The notes beneath the pieces were generated by a model. It was not told where the DNA came from and searched no databases. It was given only the letters and a program-made list of their open reading frames with translations. DNA of 64,000 bases, from NCBI GenBank assembly GCA_025210345.1, contig JAOARX010000030.1, positions 1 to 64,000 of the forward strand, in the 5' to 3' direction. The stretch comes from Pelagimonas sp. (GTDB taxonomy: Bacteria; Pseudomonadota; Alphaproteobacteria; Rhodobacterales; Rhodobacteraceae). This document shows, in pieces, positions 1 through 7,899 of this stretch (the stretch's first letter is position 1; every line of letters starts with the position of its first letter). Position numbers and translations under genes: made by a program.

Positions 1-77
1 TGCTTACGCGTAAGCCCGCTCGTTAATGCGATCCGCACAGCATCTTGGCGGAATTCGTTCGTCCGTTTCTGCCCCAT
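1..77 (-). CDS. IS3-family transposase OrfA, N-terminal fragment
   Basis: Reading the minus strand from 77 gives MGQKRTNEFRQDAVRIALTS and onward, the typical start of a helix-turn-helix OrfA of IS3 elements (basic start, then a DAVRIAL helix). OrfA binds the terminal repeats and is fused to the DDE integrase OrfB by frameshifting. Only about 25 codons are inside the window. The ATG follows the purine stretch AAAGGATATAAACT, a plausible ribosome site. Family assignment rests on recall of this conserved N-terminus. Confidence 0.6.
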   Translation of the reverse strand, partial: MGQKRTNEFRQDAVRIALTSGLTRK

Positions 78-140
78 AGTTTATATCCTTTGCTGCAATA
101 AATGCTATCAAAGGGGCCGCTCCAAACCGCGACAGGTCCA
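1..140 (-). mobile_element. End of an IS3-family insertion sequence (cut by window edge)
   Basis: The first 140 bases look like the left end of an IS3-type element read on the minus strand. Positions 121-140 read, on the minus strand, as a TG-starting terminal sequence (TGGACCTGTCGCGGTTTGGA), followed by a short leader and the orfA start at 77. The outer boundary at 140 is inferred from the TG/CA terminal rule for IS3 elements and because the interrupted reading frame of another transposase resumes at 141. The rest of the element lies outside the window, so its intactness and the other terminal repeat cannot be judged. Confidence 0.6.
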
Positions 141-436
141 ACAACAGAAGCTACGAGCGTAGGAAGTACTGGAGCAGGGATGTGATCTACGAAGCTGACA
201 GGGGCAAAGGCAGGACCTTCTGTCTTTGCCTTCTCGCCACGATTACGTCTGTCAGTGACGGACGACCATTTGCGCACGAGACATTCATGAGCTCCCAGCT
301 CAGCAGCAACCTCACCAGCGGACTGACCCTCTTCGCGAATACGCCGCGTGGCCTCCCACTTGACCTCGTTAGGCTAAATTTTCTTGCCTGTGGCTGACCT
401 GCCAATTTTATATCCCCAAACTTCATGCTCTGCCAT
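141..436 (-). pseudogene. Broken IS66-type TnpA (helix-turn-helix) transposase subunit
   Basis: From the ATG at 436 (GGAGGG six bases upstream) the minus strand encodes MAEHEVWGYKIGRSATGKKI, then an in-frame TAG at 374-376, then continues in the same frame as PNEVKWEATRRIREEGQSAG, GEVAAELGAHECLVRKW and a hydrophilic tail to position 141. This resembles the small DNA-binding TnpA protein of IS66-group elements. The frame is ended by the IS3-type element at 140. The gene is therefore damaged twice: a nonsense codon and an insertion. No tnpB or tnpC partner is in the window. Assignment to IS66 is by recognition of the HTH pattern and is moderately sure. Confidence 0.55.
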
Positions 437-555
437 GTGACCCTCCAGCTTGTGTTTGAGCGCAGAGTAGCATTGGGAGGATCGGGGAATTAGAGGGTGC
501 TTAGGGGGACAGATGCAACGCTTACAAGACACACGACAGGCCTGCCAAAACACAA

Positions 556-575
556 GCCCCACCAAGTGGCGGGGC
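556..575 (-). terminator. Hairpin downstream of the TRAP/usp operon
   Basis: GCCCC at 556-560 pairs with GGGGC at 571-575, with two further C-G pairs (CC/GG) around an AAGT loop. On the minus strand the stem is followed by TTGTGTTTTG, so it could end the usp transcript. It may equally belong to the IS remnant next to it. Confidence 0.4.
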
Positions 576-590
576 CTGCTTCATCTCTTT

Positions 591-645
591 GATAAATATC
601 CCGGGGCGCGGGGCAGAGCCCCAAAGGATTTTTCGAAAATCCTTG
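591..645 (-). repeat. Intergenic palindromic repeat, copy 1
   Basis: Read on the minus strand this stretch holds a 9-bp hairpin with AAGGATTTT arms (624-632 and 636-644), then GGGGC-TCT-GCCCC (610-622), then CCCCGGGATATTT (592-604). The last two parts match a second copy at 48271-48318. It sits just after the usp stop codon, so it may double as an mRNA 3' stabiliser or terminator. Confidence 0.55.
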
Positions 646-661
646 TCCACCCAGATCACCC

Positions 662-1096
662 CTAGCGCACGACATAGACCGAACAGCTTGAGTGACGCAC
701 GACGCGCGCGGCGTTCGGTCCAAGGAGATAATCCTTGAAATCCGGCTTATGCGCGCCGATCACGATCAAAGACGCGCCATCGGCCTCGGCCACCTTGAGG
801 ATCTCCTCATAGGCGTTGCCGGTGCCGACGATGTGGCGCACGTGGTCATTGGCCTCGGCGCCCAGGGCCTCGGTCGTGATCTCTTCGAGGTGGTTTTTGG
901 CCTCACTGAGCGCCTTTTCATGATGGTCCGCGCTGAAATAGCTCCCCACCACGCTCATGCCGAAATCCGGCACGATGGTGATCACATCCAACTGCGCGCC
1001 CTCCATCTCGGCCATGCGCGCGGCCTGTTTCAGAACGTGGACATCGCGGTGTTCATTGCTGATGTCGACGGCACAAAGAACGGTTGGTTTGCTCAT
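662..1096 (-). CDS. Universal stress protein, TRAP-associated (TeaD-like)
   Basis: A 144-residue single UspA domain. The N-terminal strand VLCAVDIS and the C-terminal nucleotide-binding stretch IGAHKPDF-(x)-LLGPNAARVVRHSSCSV-YVVR match the ATP-binding G-x2-G-x9-G-S/T region of the family in outline. The ATG overlaps the stop of the TRAP permease gene by 4 bases, so the two are translationally coupled. TeaD of the ectoine TRAP system TeaABCD is a UspA protein that binds ATP and tunes transport; by analogy this protein probably regulates the transporter encoded upstream. It is the last gene of the operon. Confidence 0.85.
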   Translation of the reverse strand: MSKPTVLCAVDISNEHRDVHVLKQAARMAEMEGAQLDVITIVPDFGMSVVGSYFSADHHEKALSEAKNHLEEITTEALGAEANDHVRHIVGTGNAYEEILKVAEADGASLIVIGAHKPDFKDYLLGPNAARVVRHSSCSVYVVR

Positions 1097-3699
1097 GCGA
1101 TTTCTCCTTCTTTGCGGGCGCGGCCCAGTTGCAACATGCTGATCAGGCCCAACAGGATCAGCGCGGGGATAAAGATCAGCTCTTTGGGCATCTGTGCCTG
1201 CGGGGCCTGCACATCGGAAATGCGCACCGCCTCGTCAGCATAGAAATCAAAGCTGCCCATCTTATCCGCGATGGGGGTGCCGAACATGGGTTCTTCCATC
1301 TTGACCAGCCCGTCTTCTTGCATGGTCAGAAAACCCATGGCCTCAAGACGTGCCGCGCCATCCCCGTTTTCGGGAACAGGGACGACCAGCGTCATGTCTT
1401 TCATTTCGCCGGTGTCAAAGTCAGGCCCCGAGACAACAAAGGTCAGCTCTTGGCCCGCCTCGGCCCCATCCAGAGCGGCCACAACAGCGGTCGGTTCGAT
1501 CGCGGTGGTGGGGGGCTGGATGCGGTCCATGAAAAAGTCCGGGCGGAACATGGCAAAGGCGATCAGCACCAGCGCGACGCTTTCATAGATGCGCGAACGG
1601 GTCAGGTAATAGCCCATCGTGCCCGCAGTAAAGACCAGGATAGCGATGGTCGACGCGACAAAGACGATGATCCCCTGCACCAGCGTCACATCAATCAACA
1701 AAAGGTCTGTGTTGAAGATGAACACAAAGGGCAGCGCTACGGTGCGCAGGCTGTAGAAGAAGGCGGTAAAGCCCGTGCGGATCGCGTCACCGCCTGACAC
1801 AGCCGCCGCCGCAAAGCTGGCGAGGCCCACAGGCGGGGTCACATCGGCCATGATGCCAAAGTAGAACACGAACAGGTGCACCGCGATCAGCGGCACGATC
1901 AGCCCGGATTGCGCCCCCAGTTCCACAACAACGCCTGCCATCAGGGACGACACAACGATATAGTTCGCGGTGGTCGGCAGGCCCATCCCCAACACAAGGC
2001 TGAGAAGCCCCACCATCACCAGCATCAAGATCAGATTGCCGCCGGACAGGAATTCAACCAGATCCGCCATGACCTGGCCCACGCCGGTCAGGGTGACGGT
2101 GCCCACGATCACACCCGCTGTTGCGGTTGCCAGACCGATGCCGATCATATTGCGCGCGCCGTCGATCAACCCGTTCCACAGATCCGTGACGCCCGCCACA
2201 AAGGCGTTGGCCATATCGCTTTCACCGCGGAAGATCGCCTTGAGTGGGCGCTGGGTCAGCAAGATCACGAACAAAAGCATGGTTGCCCAGAACGCGGACA
2301 GACCCGGTGATTTCTGTTCAATCATCAGGAAGTACACCAGCACGATGATCGGCAGCAGGTAATACAGGCCGCTTTTGTAGATCTCGGCCACGACGGGCAG
2401 TTCGACCTTTTCGGCGTTGGGGTCATCGGGTTCCAGATCCGGCACCTGCGCGGCCAGGAACAGCAATCCCGCATAGACCACAACCAACAGCGCCGAAAGC
2501 ACCAGACCCGAGGCCGGCAGGGCCGAGGTGATCCATTTCACCGGGTATTGAACCCCGTAACACAACGCCGCAAAGCCGACAAAGAACAGCGCCATGCCGC
2601 CAATGGTTTTGCCCATGCTGACCACCCGGTTGCCCAGTGTCGGCATGTTGTTTTTCACCGCTTCGAGGTGAACAATATACACCAGCGCGATATAGGAAAT
2701 CGCTGCGGGCAGGAAGGCGTGGGTGATGACCTCAACGTAGGAAATGCCCACATATTCCACCATCAAAAAGGCCGCCGCGCCCATGACCGGGGGCATGATC
2801 TGGCCGTTGACCGAACTGGCCACTTCGACCGCGCCCGCCTTTTCCGACGAAAAGCCCACGCGCTTCATCAGGGGGATGGTAAAGGTGCCGGTGGTCACAA
2901 CGTTGGCGATGGACGAACCCGAGATCAGGCCGGTCGCCGCCGAGCCCACCACAGCCGCTTTGGCTGGGCCGCCGCGCAGGTGGCCAAGGGCGCCAAAGGC
3001 CATCTTGATGAAATAGTTGCCCGCGCCCGCTTTGTCCAAAAGCGCACCGAACAACACAAAAAGAAAGACGAATTTGGTCGAAACACCCAGCGCGATGCCA
3101 AACACACCCTCGGATGTGATCCACATGTGGCTCATGGCTTTTTTCAGCGATGCGCCTTTCCAGCGGATGACTTCGGGTACCCATTCGGAGGATCCAAAAA
3201 AGACATAGGCCAAAAAGATCGTGGCAATGATCGCCATCGCCGGGCCAAGCGCGCGGCGCGCCGCTTCGAACAACAGGACCAGACCGGCAAGGGCGAACCA
3301 CTTGTCCATATCATCGGCCAGACCGCCTGCGTTGACGATTTTCTCGTAAAAGAAATAGCCATACAGCGCCAGAAACGCGCCGAACAGGCCGAACAGCCAA
3401 TCCTGGATCGGGATATAGCCGCGCGGGCTGGATTTCATTGCGGGATAGGCCATGAAGGCCAGAAACAAGGCAAAGGCCAGATGGATCTGGCGCGAGTTGT
3501 TGATCAGATCACCGGGCAGCACGTAATTCGCAAGCGGCGATGCCAGGATCACCTGAAACAGTGACCAGACCACGGCCACAATGGCCAACATCGTCCCAAC
3601 CGGCCCTGCGGGATTGCGCGCCCCTGCGTCTGTCGAGGCCACCAGATCCTGAAGCTCTTCTTCGGATAGGGGGCGCCCGGAGGTTTGTCCTTCGGCCAT
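1093..3699 (-). CDS. TRAP transporter permease, fused 4TM/12TM subunits (DctQM)
   Basis: An 868-residue membrane protein with the small DctQ-like helices at the N-terminus (about residues 30-160) fused to the large DctM-like permease with its 12 helices, including conserved pieces such as FVLFGALLDKAG, GSAATGLISGSSIANVVTTG and MGLPTTANYIVVSSLMAG. A periplasmic or loop region of about 110 residues lies near the C-terminus before a final helix ending in RARKEGEIA. Fused permeases of this length are the usual partners of TAXI-type binding proteins. It imports its substrate using a sodium or proton gradient. It follows the TAXI gene after a terminator-like hairpin and overlaps usp by 4 bases. Confidence 0.93.
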   Translation of the reverse strand: MAEGQTSGRPLSEEELQDLVASTDAGARNPAGPVGTMLAIVAVVWSLFQVILASPLANYVLPGDLINNSRQIHLAFALFLAFMAYPAMKSSPRGYIPIQDWLFGLFGAFLALYGYFFYEKIVNAGGLADDMDKWFALAGLVLLFEAARRALGPAMAIIATIFLAYVFFGSSEWVPEVIRWKGASLKKAMSHMWITSEGVFGIALGVSTKFVFLFVLFGALLDKAGAGNYFIKMAFGALGHLRGGPAKAAVVGSAATGLISGSSIANVVTTGTFTIPLMKRVGFSSEKAGAVEVASSVNGQIMPPVMGAAAFLMVEYVGISYVEVITHAFLPAAISYIALVYIVHLEAVKNNMPTLGNRVVSMGKTIGGMALFFVGFAALCYGVQYPVKWITSALPASGLVLSALLVVVYAGLLFLAAQVPDLEPDDPNAEKVELPVVAEIYKSGLYYLLPIIVLVYFLMIEQKSPGLSAFWATMLLFVILLTQRPLKAIFRGESDMANAFVAGVTDLWNGLIDGARNMIGIGLATATAGVIVGTVTLTGVGQVMADLVEFLSGGNLILMLVMVGLLSLVLGMGLPTTANYIVVSSLMAGVVVELGAQSGLIVPLIAVHLFVFYFGIMADVTPPVGLASFAAAAVSGGDAIRTGFTAFFYSLRTVALPFVFIFNTDLLLIDVTLVQGIIVFVASTIAILVFTAGTMGYYLTRSRIYESVALVLIAFAMFRPDFFMDRIQPPTTAIEPTAVVAALDGAEAGQELTFVVSGPDFDTGEMKDMTLVVPVPENGDGAARLEAMGFLTMQEDGLVKMEEPMFGTPIADKMGSFDFYADEAVRISDVQAPQAQMPKELIFIPALILLGLISMLQLGRARKEGEIA

Positions 3700-3775
3700 A
3701 TGTGTGTCTCCCTGAAATGCCGGCTTTGCGGCGACGGGCTTATGCCCTTGTTTTTTAAACTATTTAACGAAAACA

Positions 3776-3794
3776 GGGGCGCGATCTGCGCCCC
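3776..3794 (-). terminator. Intra-operon hairpin between binding protein and permease genes
   Basis: GGGGCGC (3776-3782) pairs perfectly with GCGCCCC (3788-3794) around GATCT. On the minus strand the stem is followed by TGTTTTCGTT. It lies 20 bases after the TAXI gene stop and is well placed to keep binding-protein mRNA more abundant than permease mRNA. Confidence 0.7.
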
Positions 3795-3814
3795 CGTTCC
3801 TGGGTTGGGTCAGA

Positions 3815-4783
3815 TTATTCGATCCAGCCCTGTTCCTTGTAATACTTGGCCGCGCCGGGGTGCAGCGGCGCCGAAAGACCGGCGGTTGCCATGGCCTTGG
3901 GGTCCAGATGTGCAAAGGCGGGGTGCAGCTTTTTGAAGTCGTCGATGTTGTTAAAGACCGAGGACACAACCGCGTAAACGGCCTCTTCGGACACGGCGTC
4001 CGAGGTCACGAATGTTGCGCCAACACCAAAGGTCGCGGTGTCTGCGTCCGAACCGCGGTACATGCCGCCGGGGATCGAAGCCGACCGGTAGAACGAATTG
4101 TCCGCGATCAGCTTGTCAACGGCTTCGCCCGAAACATTCACCAGAACCGAGTCACAGGCCGTGGTTGCTTCCTGGATCGACCCCGAGGGGTGGCCAACGG
4201 TGTAAACCATGGCGTCGATCTGGTTGTCGCACAGCGCTGCCGACTGTTCCGCCGCTTTCAGCTCGGTTGCGAGGGCGAAGTCATCGGTGGTCCAGCCCAT
4301 CTCTTCGAGCAGAACTTCCATGGTGCCGCGCTGACCGGACCCTGGGTTGCCGATGTTCACGCGCTTGCCCTTGAGATCAGCAAACGACGAGATGCCCGCG
4401 TCAGCGCGCGCGACGAGGGTGAAGGGCTCGGGGTGAACCGAGAAAACCGCGCGCAGGCCTTCAAAGGCGCCTTTGTCTTCGAATTTGGAGGTGCCGTTAT
4501 AGGCGTGGTACTGCCAGTCGGACTGGGCCACACCGAACTCCAACTCGCCTTCGCGGATGGTGTTGATGTTGTAGACCGATCCGCCGGTGGATTCGACCGA
4601 GCAACGGATGCCGTGCTCTTTGCGGCCCTTGTTCACCAGACGGCAGATCGCGCCACCGGTGGGATAGTAAACGCCGGTGACACCACCGGTGCCGATGGTG
4701 ATGAACTCTTCGGCATAAGCCGCCGGTGCCATCACCGCCGCCGCAGCTGCGCCGACGAATACAGATTTGAATTTGGTCATCAT
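3815..4783 (-). CDS. TAXI-family TRAP transporter solute-binding protein
   Basis: A 322-residue periplasmic protein with a clear Sec signal ([21 protein letters not shown], cleavage before EEF). The mature start [24 protein letters not shown] is the hallmark of the TAXI (TRAP-associated extracytoplasmic immunogenic) family; later stretches [31 protein letters not shown] fit as well. It captures substrate and hands it to the fused permease encoded next. TAXI proteins bind glutamate-like or other carboxylic ligands in the few studied cases; the ligand here is unknown. The gene lies 42 bases after the RpiR regulator gene, in the same direction. Confidence 0.93.
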   Translation of the reverse strand: MMTKFKSVFVGAAAAAVMAPAAYAEEFITIGTGGVTGVYYPTGGAICRLVNKGRKEHGIRCSVESTGGSVYNINTIREGELEFGVAQSDWQYHAYNGTSKFEDKGAFEGLRAVFSVHPEPFTLVARADAGISSFADLKGKRVNIGNPGSGQRGTMEVLLEEMGWTTDDFALATELKAAEQSAALCDNQIDAMVYTVGHPSGSIQEATTACDSVLVNVSGEAVDKLIADNSFYRSASIPGGMYRGSDADTATFGVGATFVTSDAVSEEAVYAVVSSVFNNIDDFKKLHPAFAHLDPKAMATAGLSAPLHPGAAKYYKEQGWIE

Positions 4784-4825
4784 TTTATGACTCTCCCTGA
4801 TTGAACTCGAACTTTGGTTTTTTGC

Positions 4826-5689
4826 TCAGCCATCTGACACAATTTGCAGGTGGCGGTTGCTCTCTTCGATGCGGGCGATGCGGGCCTGCGCCTCTGGTCC
4901 GGCGCGGCTGACCAGCATCCCGATCAATGATTCTGCCAGTACGGTACTGGCTGCGTATGAGGAATAAAAGTGGGGGCTGTCGGTTGGTACGATAAAATGC
5001 GCCGCACAGTTGCGTAACGCGGGACAGCTATGTGTGTCAGTGATAACAACGACATAGACGCCGCGTTCATGGGCAAGTCGCGCGGCGCGCAGAACTGATG
5101 CGGAAAAGGGGGGCTTGGTCACGACGACCATCGCATCTTGGTCGTCCATCTGCGACAGGCTTACCCCCAGGGACGATCCCATGCGTCCGGCCAGTTTCCA
5201 GTTGCCGACACTGAAATCCGCCATATACGATATGTATTCAACTAGTCCTGTCGAGCCGAGATTGCCGTATAGTATAACGTCTCTGGCTGAATACAATTTG
5301 TCCACAACATTTGCCAAAAGATCCTGGTCGATCTGGGCAGCCATTTGCTCAACATTGTTCAGGCAGGCGGTGACATGCGCGGTGAAAAAGCTGGATGTGC
5401 CGTTGCTGTGTTCCATCTGCAGGCGGCTGGCGCGATCGGCAAAGTTGTTGATCCGCTTCGAGATGTTGTGACTGAGGTCCTGACGCAACTCTTCAAAGTT
5501 GCCATAGCCTAGGGCCTTGGACAGACGTGTGAACGTGACCGGGGCAAAGCCTGTGTCTTCGGACACCGCCCGCAGCGACCGGGTGGCGATGTCCACCGGG
5601 TTTTGCGCCACATAGTCCGCAGCCGCCTGCAACCGCGCACTTAGCGCATCATAGCGGTCGGCCAGCCGTTGTTCATAGGTTTCAGTCAA
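4826..5689 (-). CDS. MurR/RpiR-family transcriptional regulator
   Basis: An HTH_6 domain at the N-terminus (LSARLQAAADYVAQNPVDIATRSLRAVSEDTG) is followed by a SIS sugar-phosphate-binding-like domain (VVDKLYSARDVILYGNLGSTGLVEYISYMADF to the C-terminus). The open frame extends to an ATG at 5770, but that ATG and the next lie inside the repeated operator. A TTG at 5689 preceded by GGGAGGGG at a 9-base spacing gives a start about 10 residues before the HTH domain, as usual in the family, so that start is preferred (287 residues). It heads the TAXI-TRAP operon, is divergent from the aminotransferase gene, and probably controls both through the repeats at 5725-5770. The effector is unknown. Confidence 0.85.
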   Translation of the reverse strand: MTETYEQRLADRYDALSARLQAAADYVAQNPVDIATRSLRAVSEDTGFAPVTFTRLSKALGYGNFEELRQDLSHNISKRINNFADRASRLQMEHSNGTSSFFTAHVTACLNNVEQMAAQIDQDLLANVVDKLYSARDVILYGNLGSTGLVEYISYMADFSVGNWKLAGRMGSSLGVSLSQMDDQDAMVVVTKPPFSASVLRAARLAHERGVYVVVITDTHSCPALRNCAAHFIVPTDSPHFYSSYAASTVLAESLIGMLVSRAGPEAQARIARIEESNRHLQIVSDG

Positions 5690-5722
5690 ATTGACGAACC
5701 CCTCCCTGTTCGTTGATTGGAG

Positions 5723-5772
5723 CGTTTCATTTGTTTCATGTATTGTCAACAATGCTTTCATGTGTTTCATCT
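5723..5772. promoter_or_regulatory. Four-copy direct-repeat operator between divergent operons
   Basis: TTTCAT occurs at 5725, 5734, 5756 and 5765. The copies form two pairs, each with a 9-base step, and the pairs are 31 bases apart, about three helical turns. Between the pairs lies the inverted repeat ATTGT-CA-ACAAT (5742-5753). On the minus strand TTGACA within it could serve as a -35 element. This is the likely binding site of the RpiR regulator controlling both the TRAP operon and the aminotransferase operon. Confidence 0.65.
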
Positions 5773-5795
5773 AAAGACCTGCTCTCGGAGGGGTC

Positions 5796-7115
5796 ATGTC
5801 ACATATTTTTCCGCGCCATACCAAAGCCAAGCTTCCCGTAGCGAGCCACGGGAATGGCGTTTATGTATTTGATAAATCAGGTAAAAATTATCTGGATGCA
5901 TCGGGTGGCGCGGCGGTGTCCTGCCTTGGTCATTCGGACCCTGACGTGATTCAGGCGATGCGCGAACAGGCTGAAAAGATCAGCTTCGCGCACACGGGTT
6001 TCTTTACATCCGAGCCAGCCGAATCCCTTGCGGATCAACTGATTTCCCATGCGCCATCGGGGCTTGAGAAGGTCTATCTGGTGTCTGGTGGCTCTGAGGC
6101 CGTCGAATCGGCTCTGAAGCTGGCGCGCCAGTATATGCTGGAAACGGATCAGCCCGATCGGCATCGGTTTATCGCCCGGCGTCAGAGCTATCACGGCAAT
6201 ACCCTGGGGGCGCTGGCCACCGGGGGCAATATGTGGCGGCGCGAACCCTTTTCCCCGGTGATGGTCGAAGGGCATCACATTGCGCCCTGCTATGCCTACC
6301 GCGACCGCAGCTCGGGTGAAACGCCCGAGGCCTATGGGCTGCGCGTCGCCAATGAGCTGGAAACCAAACTGCAAGAGCTGGGTCCGGAAACCGTGGTGGC
6401 CTTCATTGCGGAACCCGTGGTGGGGGCGACCGCAGGCGCGCTGGCCCCGGTGCCGGGGTATTTCAAGCGCATTCGCGAGATCTGTGATCGCTACGGGATC
6501 TTGATGATCCTGGACGAAGTCATGTGTGGCATGGGGCGGACCGGCACGTTGTTTGCCTGTGAACAGGACGGTGTCACCCCGGATATCGTCTGTATCGCCA
6601 AGGGGTTGGGCGCTGGCTATCAACCGATTGGCGCCATGATCTGTTCGGGCCGGATTTATGACGCGATCGAAACGGGCAGCGGCTTTTTCCAGCACGGCCA
6701 CACCTATATCGGTCACCCGGTGGCCTGTGCGGCCGCTGATGTGGTGGTGCGCAAGCTGGCCGGTGGCCTCGCCGAGCGCGCGGCGGTCATGGGGGAGCGG
6801 CTGGACGCTGCCTTGCGCGCGCGCTTTGGTCAGCATCCCCATATTGGCGATATCCGGGGTCGCGGCATGTTCCGCGGGCTGGAATTGGTGCAAGATCGCG
6901 ACAGCAAGGCGCCGTTTGATCCGGGGCTGAACCTGCCGGGGCGGATCAAATCCGCCGCGCAGGACAATGGGCTGATCTGCTATCCGGGCGGGGGGACGAT
7001 TGATGGCAAACGGGGCGCGCATATTCTGCTGGCGCCGCCGTTCATCATCACCGATGACCAGATCGGAGAGCTGGTGGACAAGCTGTCGCTGACCCTGGAT
7101 GAGGTGTTGCCATGA
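5796..7115 (+). CDS. Class III (omega) aminotransferase, PLP-dependent
   Basis: A 439-residue fold-type I aminotransferase of class III. Seen in sequence: the VSGGSEAVESALKLARQY cofactor-phosphate segment, the RRQSYHGNTLGAL motif, the ILDEVMCGMGRTG aspartate motif that holds the pyridine nitrogen, and the Schiff-base lysine in CIAKGLGAGYQPIGAM (K269). Enzymes of this class move amino groups from omega- or beta-amino acids, amines or taurine-like compounds to pyruvate or 2-oxoglutarate. Its stop overlaps the start of the BKACE gene by 4 bases. The pairing suggests that transamination produces a beta-keto acid which the next enzyme cleaves. GGAGGGG lies upstream of the ATG. The exact amine donor cannot be told from sequence. 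Confidence 0.9.
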   Translation: MSHIFPRHTKAKLPVASHGNGVYVFDKSGKNYLDASGGAAVSCLGHSDPDVIQAMREQAEKISFAHTGFFTSEPAESLADQLISHAPSGLEKVYLVSGGSEAVESALKLARQYMLETDQPDRHRFIARRQSYHGNTLGALATGGNMWRREPFSPVMVEGHHIAPCYAYRDRSSGETPEAYGLRVANELETKLQELGPETVVAFIAEPVVGATAGALAPVPGYFKRIREICDRYGILMILDEVMCGMGRTGTLFACEQDGVTPDIVCIAKGLGAGYQPIGAMICSGRIYDAIETGSGFFQHGHTYIGHPVACAAADVVVRKLAGGLAERAAVMGERLDAALRARFGQHPHIGDIRGRGMFRGLELVQDRDSKAPFDPGLNLPGRIKSAAQDNGLICYPGGGTIDGKRGAHILLAPPFIITDDQIGELVDKLSLTLDEVLP

Positions 7116-7897
7116 CCCAGCGTTTGCCCCGGATTATGGTCGCGCCCAATGGCGCGCGGCTTGGCAAAGCCGATCATCCCGAAATCCCGGTGACGCTGGA
7201 CGAGATCCTGACCTGCGCCGAGGCCTGTCACCAGGCCGGGGCAGGGGGGCTTCATCTGCATCTGCGCGACGATCATGGGGGGCATCTGTTGGATACGGGT
7301 GCCTATCGCGATGCGTTGGCCGCACTGTCCGAACGCTGTCCCGATCTGTTGGTGCAGATCACAACAGAAGCCGCCGATCGATATGGCCCGGGGCATCAAC
7401 GCCATGTGGCCCTACATTCAGGGGCGACGCATGTCTCCGTTTCCGTCCGAGAAATCTGCCGCGAGCCACAGCATGCGCCCGGTTTTTACCAAGCCTGCGC
7501 CGAGGCCGGGATTGCCGTTCAGCACATTCTATATGACGAGGCCGACGGGGTGTTGTTGCAATCGCTCTTGCCCCCGGATCTGTTTCAATCGCCGGAGCTT
7601 CAGCTGATCCATGTGCTTGGGCGGTACACGCCCAACACGCTGTCGCGCCCTGACATGTTGCAGCCCGCGCTGGATTGGCAGGGGCAGGCCGGGATCACGC
7701 CGGACTGGGCGGTATGTGCCTTTGGCCTGGGCGAAACCGCCTGTCTGATCCATGCCGCCGAATTGGGGGGCGCCTGTCGCATTGGGTTTGAAAACGCGCG
7801 GCTGCGCGCAGATGGCAGCGTGGCGCGCGACAATGCCCAGCGGGTTGCCGATCTGGTGCAGGCCCTGAAAGTGCAGGTCGCCTGTACCGCCTCCTGA
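7112..7897 (+). CDS. BKACE-family beta-keto acid cleavage enzyme (DUF849)
   Basis: A 261-residue TIM-barrel protein of the 3-keto-5-aminohexanoate cleavage enzyme family. The zinc-binding H-x-H of the family is present in GGLHLHLRD (H48, H50) and the third ligand is probably the glutamate in RIGFENARL (E227). Family members condense a beta-keto acid with acetyl-CoA, releasing acetoacetate and a new CoA ester. It is at the short end of the family (usually about 270-310 residues). It is translationally coupled to the aminotransferase and ends 2 bases before the convergent ureG stop. Substrate specificity cannot be read from sequence; an amino-derived beta-keto acid is inferred. Confidence 0.87.
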   Translation: MTQRLPRIMVAPNGARLGKADHPEIPVTLDEILTCAEACHQAGAGGLHLHLRDDHGGHLLDTGAYRDALAALSERCPDLLVQITTEAADRYGPGHQRHVALHSGATHVSVSVREICREPQHAPGFYQACAEAGIAVQHILYDEADGVLLQSLLPPDLFQSPELQLIHVLGRYTPNTLSRPDMLQPALDWQGQAGITPDWAVCAFGLGETACLIHAAELGGACRIGFENARLRADGSVARDNAQRVADLVQALKVQVACTAS

Positions 7898-7899
7898 CC

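Noticed and set aside
1093-3699. Long plus-strand open frames opposite the TRAP permease (for example 1084-1797 and 2548-3564)
   Set aside because: They are mirror frames of a high-G+C gene with clear transporter motifs; their translations are His/Gln/Arg-rich and resemble nothing known.
5877-7022. A 381-codon minus-strand frame opposite the aminotransferase
   Set aside because: It lies wholly within a well-recognised aminotransferase gene and its translation lacks any domain.
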